Source: Bacteroidales bacterium (GTDB taxonomy: Bacteria > Bacteroidota > Bacteroidia > Bacteroidales > Muribaculaceae). From it: DNA of 43,529 nucleotides. The notes beneath the pieces are model-generated. The model was given only the letters and a program-made list of their open reading frames with translations, made no database searches and was not told the DNA's origin. This document shows positions 16,822-25,636 of this stretch, piece by piece. The position numbers and the translations under genes are program-made. Location of the stretch: the NCBI GenBank assembly GCA_020860515.1, contig JAJBUG010000034.1:10557-54085 (forward strand). Direction: 5' to 3'. The first letter of the stretch is position 1, and each line of letters starts with the position of its first letter.

Positions 16822-18438
16822 TTATTTTTTGTGTTTGGGCCTTCTGCTTTGGAACAAAGAAAATGGCCAGGGCCAGGAAGGGTTGAGCCGACGAGTGTTC
16901 TGAGCAATGAAGTTGACAAGATTGTCAGAATCTGTGGGATCATAGACATAGGTGTTTCCAACCTGTAGTTTGCCTATGCTGAAAGGCATGATGTATGGTT
17001 TGTATCCGTTTCGTTTATTGATGCCAAATTTACAACATATATGCTCTAAATGGCGTATAAAACAGCCTAATTCTGTGTAGAGGTAGTCCAAGGCGCATTG
17101 GGCACGATCATTGGGATTGCAATCCATTAGGTCGCTCTTGGTGACGATAACTGCCAATGTGTCAAACTTGCACAGCGTACAATCCTTATATGTACCATTA
17201 ATCCCGTCAGAAGAAAGAATTCTAAGAGTATCTGCTAAGAATTGTTTTTGTTTACACTCGTCAAAAAAATGAGGAATATTGCAAATCTCTTTTTGACATA
17301 AACTATAATCAACGGTTATTAAGAGTAACTTTTTGTTTCTACTTTTAGTCAGAGATCCCGCATTGAAGTATTCCCAAATAGAATTTTGTGGACGTCTAAT
17401 ATTACGTATAATATGATCAAAGTCCCCACCACTTATATCGATAAAAATCATAGGATAATTGTGTTTGTTACAAATCTTATCCAGTTTAATATAGGCTATG
17501 TTGCAAGAGGGTGGTGGAAATATTCCCTTTTCAGATGATTCAATCAATCCATAGTATAAGTGAGATGCTATATCATTACCCTCATTATTCCATTGTGGTT
17601 GATATATCCATTGCTCATTTTGCTGCATGCTTGATAGAATCCCAGAAAGCATAGTCGTTTTTCCGCTTACAGGTCCTCCTAAAAAATAGACCTCGGTTCT
17701 ATCGTCTGTAGGAAATTCACCAAAGACCTCGAAGTCTGGTTGGGGAAAATTAAAATAATTGCGTGAGATTAAGGCCTTTTCACTTGTTTGTGGACTGATA
17801 ATTCCCTCTTGGATTAATTCCTCATAAGATATCGACTCCCCTGTGGCAAGATAGCGTGAAACTATATCATCTTTATGCCTTAGATTACAAATCTCATTTA
17901 GATCCCCAACGCCATCAAACAAATTTCTCAACATGTAAGGAGAGAATAGCCAAGGCTTCTCTCGCATTGTTTGAAACAATTCCTTACGTAATATATGCCA
18001 TTCCCACATCAACATATTAAGTATCCTTATGGCAAAATCTACATACATCCCACGATACTCCGGTGGATATTTGTCATATTTGGATAAGTATTGTTGATAA
18101 ACTCTTATTATATCTATCCTTTGGGCATACATCCAATCCTTCTCATCTTGAAGTATTTTGTCAATAACAGCTTTAGCGCAATCAACATATTCACCACGAT
18201 ACTCCGGTGGGTATTTGTCATATTTGGATAAGTATTGTTGGAAGGCTTCTAAAGTATGTATCCTTTGGGTATACATCCAATCCTTCTTATCTTCTACTAT
18301 ATGTTGTAGTATCAGACGTTTTGGTGGCGCTAAGCCAATTTGGAATATTTCTTCCAAGCTGGCATAGTTCCTTACAATCATGCCGGCAAGCTCCGTGATT
18401 GAATACTCGTTTACTTTTGTGGGGTCAAATTTTGTCAT
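16822..18438 (-). CDS. GTPase-like P-loop protein with helical repeats (A)
   Basis: The 538-residue product starts MTKFDPTKVNEYSITELA, matching the restored N-terminus of its paralogue at 28835-30353. Residues 50-145 hold two near-identical 48-residue helical repeats (KDWMYTQRIHT...YLSKYDKYPPEYRGEYV). The NTPase domain has G1 GGPVSGKTT (254-262), a G3-like FIDISGG (Asp near 334) and G4 TKSD (433-436), so it is a GTPase-like switch. It ends in a short Pro/Trp-rich tail. The layout resembles bacterial conflict-system GTPases (double-GTPase-like families described by the Aravind group), but that placement is inference. It is cytosolic and the last large gene of the main array. Confidence 0.85.
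   Translation of the reverse strand: MTKFDPTKVNEYSITELAGMIVRNYASLEEIFQIGLAPPKRLILQHIVEDKKDWMYTQRIHTLEAFQQYLSKYDKYPPEYRGEYVDCAKAVIDKILQDEKDWMYAQRIDIIRVYQQYLSKYDKYPPEYRGMYVDFAIRILNMLMWEWHILRKELFQTMREKPWLFSPYMLRNLFDGVGDLNEICNLRHKDDIVSRYLATGESISYEELIQEGIISPQTSEKALISRNYFNFPQPDFEVFGEFPTDDRTEVYFLGGPVSGKTTMLSGILSSMQQNEQWIYQPQWNNEGNDIASHLYYGLIESSEKGIFPPPSCNIAYIKLDKICNKHNYPMIFIDISGGDFDHIIRNIRRPQNSIWEYFNAGSLTKSRNKKLLLITVDYSLCQKEICNIPHFFDECKQKQFLADTLRILSSDGINGTYKDCTLCKFDTLAVIVTKSDLMDCNPNDRAQCALDYLYTELGCFIRHLEHICCKFGINKRNGYKPYIMPFSIGKLQVGNTYVYDPTDSDNLVNFIAQNTRRLNPSWPWPFSLFQSRRPKHKK
18050..18286. repeat. 144-bp-period internal direct repeat in GTPase A
   Basis: The ~93-base block 18050-18142 recurs at 18194-18286 with few changes and encodes the two PPEYRGEYV helical repeats. 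The low divergence implies a recent in-gene duplication. The paralogue at 28835 has one such unit. Confidence 0.75.
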
Positions 18439-18442
18439 GAAA

Positions 18443-18580
18443 TCAGTCCTCATTAAAGGTTGGATGAAGTGGTTCTAATGTGAATACTGCGTGTAGTAAC
18501 TGAAGTTCGCTAATTGTACCTCTTAACCCATTATCAAAGATTTGTTCTAAAACATTGTCAGGGTTTTCTCCTCTGGAATT
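18443..18580 (-). other. In-frame open extension after a TAA stop
   Basis: Directly after the TAA of the 633-residue gene the same frame stays open for 45 codons with protein-like content (ENPDNVLEQIFDNGLRGT, then ISELQLLHAVFTLEPLHP) and stops at 18443, five bases before the ATG at 18438. It has no usable start codon of its own. It could be a readthrough extension, a lost C-terminus or chance. Confidence 0.35.
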
Positions 18581-20482
18581 TTACTCAGGACATGATATGT
18601 GGTAATTCCACATGGAGTCATCTTTGGGGCCTGTTGTGACGACAATTGTGATTACGGTTCCATTGGAGAAGGTAATGGCTCTTGACATGGGCCCATTTGT
18701 GATTATCTGGCCAGTGGAGAAAATGGGTGGTCTCACATTATAATCTTCTTTGGATGTGTGGTTGTATACATCGATGCAATCAGAGCATGTTGATCCAGTT
18801 TCGTAAAGCAATTCAAATGTACCAGATGTTTGTCCCATATTGTATGATACAGGGCCGAATACAGAACCGGCACTGACATTATTTTTGCCTTCTTGGCTGG
18901 CGTTGCATGGCGGCAACTCAATCATAAGTGGTATGTCTCTACGTGATTGAGGTGCCTTCATTAGGTCTATAACCTTTGCATTGTTAACTTTGGATGAATT
19001 TGTACCATATTCATCCTTCGAGGCAGTGATCGAGATTCGTTCACCGGCAAAAAGATTCTTAACGGCAAATGTTCCTGAACCGCTATTGGTGGGCGAGCTG
19101 GCATGGGTTACTGTTGCGGAAACCTTCAAATCACAATCAGGCAGGATATCCCCAGTGTCGCCTTCGATTGTGCGGAATGTCAGGTCAACACGAATAGGTT
19201 TCATCTTGATTATCTGCCCCTTGTCGAATTTGTCAATGATTGTGGTTTTGGGTTCGTAATAATCTTTAAGCTCAGAATTGATGGTGATGTGATCACCCTC
19301 CATGGCCTTGATATAGAAAATGCCATTTCTGTTGCTGATCTCTGTGCTATTCTCTTCAGTGCCCTTGATGGTCTTATTTAGAATCTTATTGGTGACACCA
19401 GCTATCGGTTCGCCAGTGATGGAGTCAACATTTTGGAACTGCTCCATATATGGTTCTGGTTCCAGATACACCACACACTGGCTGTCGGGCAGTGAGGCGA
19501 ATTTCTCAACGGTGTATTTCTTGTCGAGGTGTCCATCCTTGTAGTGCGACTTCGATGCATTGAGCTCTAATTCAGCTAGAACGAATGCATCCTCATAAGC
19601 GCCCACGCCTCGACCATCAACATTGGTTGTGGACTGCCCTCTTAGGATTTTGCCCCTTCCAGAGCGGAGCACTACCTCGACTGTTGCGCCAGGCACTGGC
19701 TGCTTGGTGTACTTGTTTTTAACGAAATAAGTGAAGCTTTCTTTCAGTGGAGTCAGGTGGACGACAGCCGAATCTGAGCAGGCCAGGGCAGTTGGGACAT
19801 CAATGAGCACGTTGGTGGTGTCGGCATAGCCATAGCAGCTTACGCAACTCAGCAACACCTCGCCGCATAATGGCACACCCATCAATGTGCATTTTCCATT
19901 GGCTTCAGTGATGGTAGAGTCGGCTTTCTCCTCACCAGCTAAAGAAAACTGATATTCAACAACTGCTCCTGCCAGTTGCTCTTCCGTCTCGCGATCGAGC
20001 ACAGTGAGATCCAAGTCCACTGTTTTTGGCACCATTATCAGCGTTTTGTTCCAAGTGTAGTGGAACAAGCTGTGGTCAGGGTTGGGATCCTGGTAATGGC
20101 AATCGGCTGTTGAGCGGTATGTGGCTTTGCTTAAAGCATAGAAGATGTAGGAATACAAACTGCATGGTAACTTCTTGAACTCGGCTCGGCCATCATCATC
20201 TGTAACCATAGTGCGGCTGATAGGCTCATTGCAGAAGAATTTGCCATTTTTGAACAGGCAGTGGGCTGTGTACGATAGCTCAACCTCAACATCTGGTATC
20301 GGATTTTTTGAGCCATCTTCAATAGCTGTAACATCAATCTCACGCTCGCAGCGAATGAAAAGGAGCAGCAGCAACAATAGCCACAACCATTTCCAATGGC
20401 GTTTCTTTAGTTGGAAGATGTAATCCGACTCGTTGTCCTTGAAATTGATTTTCTTGCTGTAATTGATATCCTTTTTAGCCAT
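18581..20482 (-). CDS. Single-pass protein with Ig-like/carboxypeptidase-regulatory repeats
   Basis: The 633-residue product has a short cytosolic N-terminus, one membrane helix (about 30-43, WKWLWLLLLLLLF) and a large presumably periplasmic region. That region holds at least four beta-sandwich units with the TDDDGRAEFKKLP / TEANGKCTLMGVP / NVDGRG / NRNGIF turn. This turn is typical of carboxypeptidase-regulatory-like domains used as structural modules in Bacteroidetes. Many Cys in the first half may pair oxidatively. The positive N-terminus predicts N-in topology. It is a likely scaffold or surface-contact component. The C-terminus may once have been longer because an open frame continues past the stop. 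Confidence 0.8.
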   Translation of the reverse strand: MAKKDINYSKKINFKDNESDYIFQLKKRHWKWLWLLLLLLLFIRCEREIDVTAIEDGSKNPIPDVEVELSYTAHCLFKNGKFFCNEPISRTMVTDDDGRAEFKKLPCSLYSYIFYALSKATYRSTADCHYQDPNPDHSLFHYTWNKTLIMVPKTVDLDLTVLDRETEEQLAGAVVEYQFSLAGEEKADSTITEANGKCTLMGVPLCGEVLLSCVSCYGYADTTNVLIDVPTALACSDSAVVHLTPLKESFTYFVKNKYTKQPVPGATVEVVLRSGRGKILRGQSTTNVDGRGVGAYEDAFVLAELELNASKSHYKDGHLDKKYTVEKFASLPDSQCVVYLEPEPYMEQFQNVDSITGEPIAGVTNKILNKTIKGTEENSTEISNRNGIFYIKAMEGDHITINSELKDYYEPKTTIIDKFDKGQIIKMKPIRVDLTFRTIEGDTGDILPDCDLKVSATVTHASSPTNSGSGTFAVKNLFAGERISITASKDEYGTNSSKVNNAKVIDLMKAPQSRRDIPLMIELPPCNASQEGKNNVSAGSVFGPVSYNMGQTSGTFELLYETGSTCSDCIDVYNHTSKEDYNVRPPIFSTGQIITNGPMSRAITFSNGTVITIVVTTGPKDDSMWNYHISCPE

Positions 20483-20517
20483 GTCAAATCATTTTCAGTG
20501 GTTTTGTTGGGCCATTC

Positions 20518-21789
20518 CTATGCTTTGGTAGCGTTGCTTGCCATTTTTCGAGACTCTTCCAGTTGTTTCCTATAGGCGGCGGTAACAGTGAAATGAATCT
20601 TGTATTTCGTCTTCTTGTCGAGGTGGCCAATGTTGACCATCGATTTGCCCTCGGCATTGGTTATTCCAGAGGCTATAGTGTTGCCTTTTACTCGTATTTC
20701 AAAGGGCAGGTTGGGTAGGGGAGACTTGTCAAAATCCAATAGAGTTATCGTTACGAACTCATCCTTTGGTTTTGGTTCAGGTTTAGGTTCTGGCTTTGGC
20801 TCTGTTTTCGGTGTAGGTTCTGGTTTTGGATCAGGTTCTGGAGTTGGAGATAGTATTGGTTCTGGCTCTTCGGGGGCTTTAAGCTTTATTGTGAAGATGT
20901 TTTGTTCTGAATCGCGTTGCAGTTGAAATTCAAAGCTTTCATCATCAGCATCCACTGTGAGTGTGTTTGGCTCAGTAGTCAAGATTTTTGACCCATTGAT
21001 CTCTCCATTTTCATTCGTCACTGCCTTTTCTTGGTTGATATTGAGCTGGTAGTTCCTTACGCGCTCGCCAAGATGGTTTTCAACTATGATTGTGTAATTT
21101 GTGCTGAGGTCGAAGATGGCTTTGTACTCAGCCCCGGGGGTTACGGTGAAATCAAAATGATTCTTTTCATCTTCTGAATCAATCGAGAACTTTTTGTTGG
21201 CGAAAATTTTCCCAAGAAAATAGTTGCCATTGTCATCTGTCTTAGCCTTGATGCGATTGTTAAAGGATTCCAACCAGAATGGGGTGTCGGAAGCTGGTGC
21301 GCCGTCGCTGTAGTCTATATGTACGGTAACTTCTTCTTGTTTGCGAGTTCTCGGTGCATTCAGCAACATTTCGATCACATCCACTTTGTGGTTTGGGGCT
21401 TTGCTCTCGAAGCCCCATTGTGTCAGAGTAACTGCTAAGTCGTTTTTAGCGTCACGATACCAAAAAATCTGTTCTTCTGATGGGATTTTAAACAAGCTCC
21501 TTACAAATGGCATCTGTGATTCTAAGGTGTTGATAGCATAATCTCGACATTCTTCCAACCAAATGGCAATGGCCTCTTTGGTATCATCCGTGGCCATTGC
21601 GTATGGTTGATAGTCAATATGCTCTTCTCCAAACCAAATGCCCTCGGTCCCATAAAATTTAAGATTTGAGAACCCATTGGCATAAGCTTTTGGCAAGAGT
21701 TGGTTTAATCGAGCCTTGATGTTAACATAATTTTGTCCATGTATCACATCATGCAGGCTGGTTAGTGATTGTCGAGATATTTCTTTCAT
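20518..21789 (-). CDS. Protein with helical N-domain, Ig-like domains and Pro-Glu-Lys linker
   Basis: This 423-residue protein has no signal peptide or membrane helix. Residues 1-150 look helical, 150-310 contain two beta-sandwich domains (TDDNGNYFLGKIF; NENGEINGS), and 315-350 are a low-complexity linker of PxPEPKPEP repeats. A final carboxypeptidase-regulatory-like domain (NAEGKSMVNIGHLDKKTKYKI) resembles units of the 633-residue neighbour. The Pro-rich linker could span distance, as in TonB-type proteins, but no TonB C-terminus is seen. It is co-oriented and 35 bases upstream of the 633-residue gene. Function is unknown. Confidence 0.8.
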   Translation of the reverse strand: MKEISRQSLTSLHDVIHGQNYVNIKARLNQLLPKAYANGFSNLKFYGTEGIWFGEEHIDYQPYAMATDDTKEAIAIWLEECRDYAINTLESQMPFVRSLFKIPSEEQIFWYRDAKNDLAVTLTQWGFESKAPNHKVDVIEMLLNAPRTRKQEEVTVHIDYSDGAPASDTPFWLESFNNRIKAKTDDNGNYFLGKIFANKKFSIDSEDEKNHFDFTVTPGAEYKAIFDLSTNYTIIVENHLGERVRNYQLNINQEKAVTNENGEINGSKILTTEPNTLTVDADDESFEFQLQRDSEQNIFTIKLKAPEEPEPILSPTPEPDPKPEPTPKTEPKPEPKPEPKPKDEFVTITLLDFDKSPLPNLPFEIRVKGNTIASGITNAEGKSMVNIGHLDKKTKYKIHFTVTAAYRKQLEESRKMASNATKA

Positions 21790-21808
21790 GTTGATTTACT
21801 GGTCAATT

Positions 21809-22783
21809 TTAAAATATGAGCTCATCGTCTTCTAGTGATTTGTCATTATTCCTAGCTTCCATCTCTTCTATATAATATTGTAGAGTCTGAAATGATGTTT
21901 TGGATTCGGTCATCTTTCGGACTAAGAGTCTATAATCTTTCCCTTTTGGATATCTCTCAATTGTTTTCAACAATTCTTGTTGTTCTTTTGAAAAGTAATT
22001 AACACCTGAAATTTTAAAAAGGTGACGAAAATCTTCAGGGTGTCGGATATTAAAAAATTCTTCGTAAGATGGGAGCACCAAATCAAATTTGCATTTTGTC
22101 CTGGCTATTTCTTTATCGGATTTTGACAACGAATCCCACCAAGTTTTGGTTATAGCCACTATGCTTCTGTCACATGTCATGGCTTGGAGTTTGGACTTAT
22201 AGTAACAGGCAGCCTCCAAAATCGAATTCTTATGCTTTTCCTCGGGATTCATTTTGAGGCCATTTATTATTGAGTCTTTTGACAAGATTTCCTGATTTAA
22301 TTTGAGAATCGCTTGATTCAGATTCGCATTTTTTTGTTCTAAGTCAGAGATCTTGGCCAGATTGTCATCTTGGTTTGTGTCCAACTTGTTTGAATAGTGT
22401 GAAATGCAACATAACAAGGTTATGAGTATGCCCGCTGCCAGTCCGATTAAGCAGGGATACAATTGTTTCAGAGCCGGTTTGTTGTCGTTATTCTTGGGCT
22501 TGGTGTAGCGCTTGATGGCGCATATCTCACCTAAGTTGTCCCATACGACATCGAAGCCATTCTTATGGTTTTGAACTCTTCTGTCTTGGTTTTCAACAGA
22601 AATGTATTCAGGCTGGCTGTTGACGAACGAGCCGATAATCTCGCCCTTGTCATTGAGCAAATAGGCTATTTTTGAATAGAAATCTAAGTACTGGATGTCA
22701 GCTGTTATCTTTGTCATGGAGTTGTCCAGTTGGGCACCCAGGCCATTGCAGTGGATAAGAACTAATGTTGTGTTTCTAACCAT
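21809..22783 (-). CDS. Membrane-anchored paralogue 1 (shared N- and C-modules)
   Basis: The 324-residue product has an N-terminal ~85-residue domain (ending DRRVQNHKNGFDVVW) shared with the next gene upstream. Then come a single membrane helix (about 108-127), a coiled-coil segment (about 140-175) and a C-terminal module beginning near TWWDSLSKSD. The C-module is also found in the 279- and 1053-residue proteins. The N-domain is presumably cytosolic. No catalytic residues are recognised. It probably works as an adaptor linking partners through the shared module. Confidence 0.8.
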   Translation of the reverse strand: MVRNTTLVLIHCNGLGAQLDNSMTKITADIQYLDFYSKIAYLLNDKGEIIGSFVNSQPEYISVENQDRRVQNHKNGFDVVWDNLGEICAIKRYTKPKNNDNKPALKQLYPCLIGLAAGILITLLCCISHYSNKLDTNQDDNLAKISDLEQKNANLNQAILKLNQEILSKDSIINGLKMNPEEKHKNSILEAACYYKSKLQAMTCDRSIVAITKTWWDSLSKSDKEIARTKCKFDLVLPSYEEFFNIRHPEDFRHLFKISGVNYFSKEQQELLKTIERYPKGKDYRLLVRKMTESKTSFQTLQYYIEEMEARNNDKSLEDDELIF

Positions 22784-22797
22784 GATTTTGTTAAGTT

Positions 22798-23637
22798 TTA
22801 AGAAAGAAACTGCTTTTCATAGGGCTTTGAGAAACTCATTCCCATTTCTCGTTTCCAGTCCTGAAACTGTTCCTTGTTTTTGGCATATCCCTTTATCACT
22901 GCCATTTGTCGGCGGCTGAATACATTGTTGATTGATGTAAGTCTGCGTATGTCATCTAACTTTCGTGCTCGGAGGAATATGCGGTACATAGCAAGAGCCA
23001 AACTGAAGTTGTAGGATTTCTTTGCCTCCTCGGCATCATGGTCTGATAGGGTGGCCCACCAGGCAGCGACTTCGTGCACAGTGTTGGCATCACATGAATT
23101 TGCCTGAAGCATGGATTTGTAGTGGAATACCTGTGCTCCAATTTTGCCTCGGAATGGTGAGAAAGCCTTGGCCTGTTCATCCTTGGCAGTTTGTGTTTTC
23201 TGCCTCTTGTCGGCAGTCGGTTGCTGTTGTCGACGCTTTGGCCGCAGATACTCTAAGGTCGCGTTGATGCGTGTTTTAAAGTTGTGAAAGCTTGTTCGCA
23301 CCTTCTCAATGGCCTTCAAGATGCTGTTGGCGAAAAGGAATGCTTTTCTTCGCACAATGCATGTGACCTCACAAGTTGCCTTTTCCTCATTCCACACAAT
23401 GTTGAACCCATTGGTATTGTTTTGGTATCTGCGATCCTTATAAGCCTCCGATTCATAGGCTTGGCGATCGGCCATGATTGTGCACACAATCCTGCCGCAA
23501 TCGTTTATGAGGTAGATTGTGGGCTCGGAAAATGGGACTATTATAAAATTTGATTGGATTTTAGTCAGGGAAGGCCCTGACTGAAATCCATATCCATCAC
23601 ATGAGTATAATGCTATCTTTGAGAATTGGGCCATCAC
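22798..23637 (-). CDS. Soluble paralogue 2 (shared N- and C-modules)
   Basis: This 279-residue protein shares the N-domain (DRRYQNNTNGFNIVW) and the C-terminal WWATLSDHD module with its neighbour, but the membrane helix is replaced by a basic linker (about 125-150, RPKRRQQQPTADKRQ). The two genes are adjacent, 14 bases apart, and clearly arose by tandem duplication. One is therefore membrane-tethered and the other soluble. The start could be the first or second Met. No known family is recognised. Confidence 0.8.
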   Translation of the reverse strand: MMAQFSKIALYSCDGYGFQSGPSLTKIQSNFIIVPFSEPTIYLINDCGRIVCTIMADRQAYESEAYKDRRYQNNTNGFNIVWNEEKATCEVTCIVRRKAFLFANSILKAIEKVRTSFHNFKTRINATLEYLRPKRRQQQPTADKRQKTQTAKDEQAKAFSPFRGKIGAQVFHYKSMLQANSCDANTVHEVAAWWATLSDHDAEEAKKSYNFSLALAMYRIFLRARKLDDIRRLTSINNVFSRRQMAVIKGYAKNKEQFQDWKREMGMSFSKPYEKQFLS

Positions 23638-23642
23638 CAGTG

Positions 23643-24848
23643 TTAATACATATCATTGACCTGCTTGATGAGAGCTTCTAATGCTTTTTCTCCTTTGTCA
23701 TTCACCTGATCAATGCCATTTAACAATGTATTTAGTGCTTCATTAAGAGAGGTATAGTAAGAATTGTATTTGGTAGTTTCGTTATAGCCACGGAATGTCG
23801 CAAATTCCGATAATTTAGATTGAATCCCTTCTTTAACTTTATCTTTTGTGTCATTAAGGATTTGGCCTTCAGTTTCGACATATGTGAGTATGCTGTTTTT
23901 AAAATTGCGAATTGAGTATTTCTGTTCGGATAAGGCCTTTTTGATTCGGGTCAGTTCAGCATCTTGACCACTATTTAGCATATTAGTATCGAAATTATAG
24001 TTGGCCAAAAGTTTCTGAATCATATCTTCATTATACTTGCCTTTAAAGTACTCGATGCTGGCATGGTATAGGTCGGCAGCATTAGTAGCTTGTTCAAGAT
24101 ATGAGATTTTATCGGCAGTCTCTTTTGGTGTATTTGTCCCTAATAGTTCCAAATACTCTTTATATGCCTTTATTCTATTCTTAATAGTATCTGTTTCTGT
24201 AAATTCAAATGTCTGTGAACCATAAACACTGCTATAACTTTCGTCAATATTGTCAAGTAACTCATCGAGTTTATTGTTGACATTGATAGCTATTTGAGAT
24301 TTCTCCTGAAGTTGGGCTATCTCCCTTTTTTGTTGTTGAACAGTATCACCTAATAGGTCAGAGCGTTCTTGTAGTTGCTGTACCAATGAGGATAGTATTG
24401 CAATGCTATCGTTCAGTTTTTGATTTTTATCCTTAAAATCTTTTTCAAGTTGTTCGCGTTGGCTCTCAAGTTGTCCATTAATGTTGGCTTTGTCGAGTTG
24501 AGAATCCTTATTATCTATCGTTTTCTTCAAGTCTTTGATTTCCTTAATATAAGTTTTATTTATTTCAGAGATTGAATCTTGAAGAAGTTTGTTTTTTTTC
24601 TGAAGTTCTTTTACTAATGGGGCATCATTAATCTCGTAGATTATTTCTTTTCTAGAGAAATACTTGTCAAATGATTCTTTTATAAGTTTTTCATAAAAAG
24701 CTTGTTTTTCATCATCTTTAACAGTTTTAGCAACTGTATTGATTACCTTGTCGCGAACCGATACATCGTTGATGTAATACTGATTCTGTTGGGCAAAGCC
24801 AACGATATAGCACAGCAGTAGAGCTGTTATAATTTTAATTCTTTTCAT
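23643..24848 (-). CDS. Exported coiled-coil protein
   Basis: The 401-residue product has a signal peptide (MKRIKIITALLLCYIVGFAQ) followed by a helical region with a long coiled coil (about 75-195, many Lys/Gln/Asp/Leu heptads) and a helical C-terminal half. It overlaps the lipoprotein gene upstream by 14 bases, so the two are translationally coupled. It is likely a periplasmic rod or spacer component. No enzymatic motif is visible. Confidence 0.85.
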   Translation of the reverse strand: MKRIKIITALLLCYIVGFAQQNQYYINDVSVRDKVINTVAKTVKDDEKQAFYEKLIKESFDKYFSRKEIIYEINDAPLVKELQKKNKLLQDSISEINKTYIKEIKDLKKTIDNKDSQLDKANINGQLESQREQLEKDFKDKNQKLNDSIAILSSLVQQLQERSDLLGDTVQQQKREIAQLQEKSQIAINVNNKLDELLDNIDESYSSVYGSQTFEFTETDTIKNRIKAYKEYLELLGTNTPKETADKISYLEQATNAADLYHASIEYFKGKYNEDMIQKLLANYNFDTNMLNSGQDAELTRIKKALSEQKYSIRNFKNSILTYVETEGQILNDTKDKVKEGIQSKLSEFATFRGYNETTKYNSYYTSLNEALNTLLNGIDQVNDKGEKALEALIKQVNDMY

Positions 24849-25632
24849 TGTCTTTGTTCAGTTCTTCGTAGTGGGCATCCAATTGATCTTTTAGGGGCTG
24901 TACATCTCCGACATAAATCTTTAGGTTTGCCTTGACCGCATTTAATTCACTCTTTGCCGGGTTTGAGCATTCGAGATAATGCTTTACGATATCTTCACAG
25001 TATGCATTCTTCCGATAGTTGTAGGCCGAGGATTTGGTTAAGTTCTCTAACTTCTTTCGGATAGTTTTGCACTTGATTTTAGAGTTCTCAAGATATGATG
25101 TTGCTTTGGATGTTTGTTTTGTCTCATGGCTCTTATCATAGGTTGTGCGGTAGCTGTTCACGCTTTGCCGCCCAATGGCTGTTCTTGTGAAGTTGGCAGC
25201 TTCATCATGGAGCTTCTTTAGCGACAGCACTTCTTTCAAACCTGGCGCTTGAATGCTATCATTTTTAGTATAAGTTTTCAATTCTGCCATCATTTGGTCA
25301 TAGGCCTTGTGTGACTTTTCAGCATTGGGACATCCCTCATCAAGGATTTTTCTGGCCTCACGTACCAATTGCTTTTTGTATTCTACATCCAGCAGTGTAG
25401 TGGCGGAGCCTTTCTCACTCGATTTTGGCAAGCTTGGAATTTGCTTTCCCCGAATTTCTTGTTCTGTATTCTTATTCCATGGCCCTTCGGCCATTTTGTA
25501 TATGTTCTTCTCCACGACCTTGTAGGCCTCAGATGTGTATGTTTTGTCGCCACCCTCGCCAGTTGTTGGCTTCTTGCACCCAACAATTGCCAATAGAATG
25601 GATGTAAGGAAAATGAGATTTATTGTTTTCAT
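24835..25632 (-). CDS. Helical lipoprotein
   Basis: From the ATG at 25632 the product is 265 residues with a lipoprotein signal (MKTINLIFLTSILLAIVGC). The mature protein is Lys/Glu/Ala-rich and largely helical with several Cys. The longer frame to 25662 would overlap the preceding stop and bury the lipobox, so it is rejected. It lies 4 bases after the 1053-residue gene and overlaps the coiled-coil gene downstream, as expected for stoichiometric partners. No family is recognised. Confidence 0.8.
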   Translation of the reverse strand: MKTINLIFLTSILLAIVGCKKPTTGEGGDKTYTSEAYKVVEKNIYKMAEGPWNKNTEQEIRGKQIPSLPKSSEKGSATTLLDVEYKKQLVREARKILDEGCPNAEKSHKAYDQMMAELKTYTKNDSIQAPGLKEVLSLKKLHDEAANFTRTAIGRQSVNSYRTTYDKSHETKQTSKATSYLENSKIKCKTIRKKLENLTKSSAYNYRKNAYCEDIVKHYLECSNPAKSELNAVKANLKIYVGDVQPLKDQLDAHYEELNKDNEKN

Positions 25633-25636
25633 GAAT

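Noticed and set aside
16812..16961. N-terminal extension of the 145-residue exported protein
   Set aside because: It would overlap the GTPase gene and place a clear signal peptide in the middle of the protein.
20766..20870. TonB-like assignment for the 423-residue protein from its Pro-Glu-Lys linker
   Set aside because: There is no N-terminal membrane helix and no TonB C-terminal domain; the linker joins beta-sandwich domains instead.
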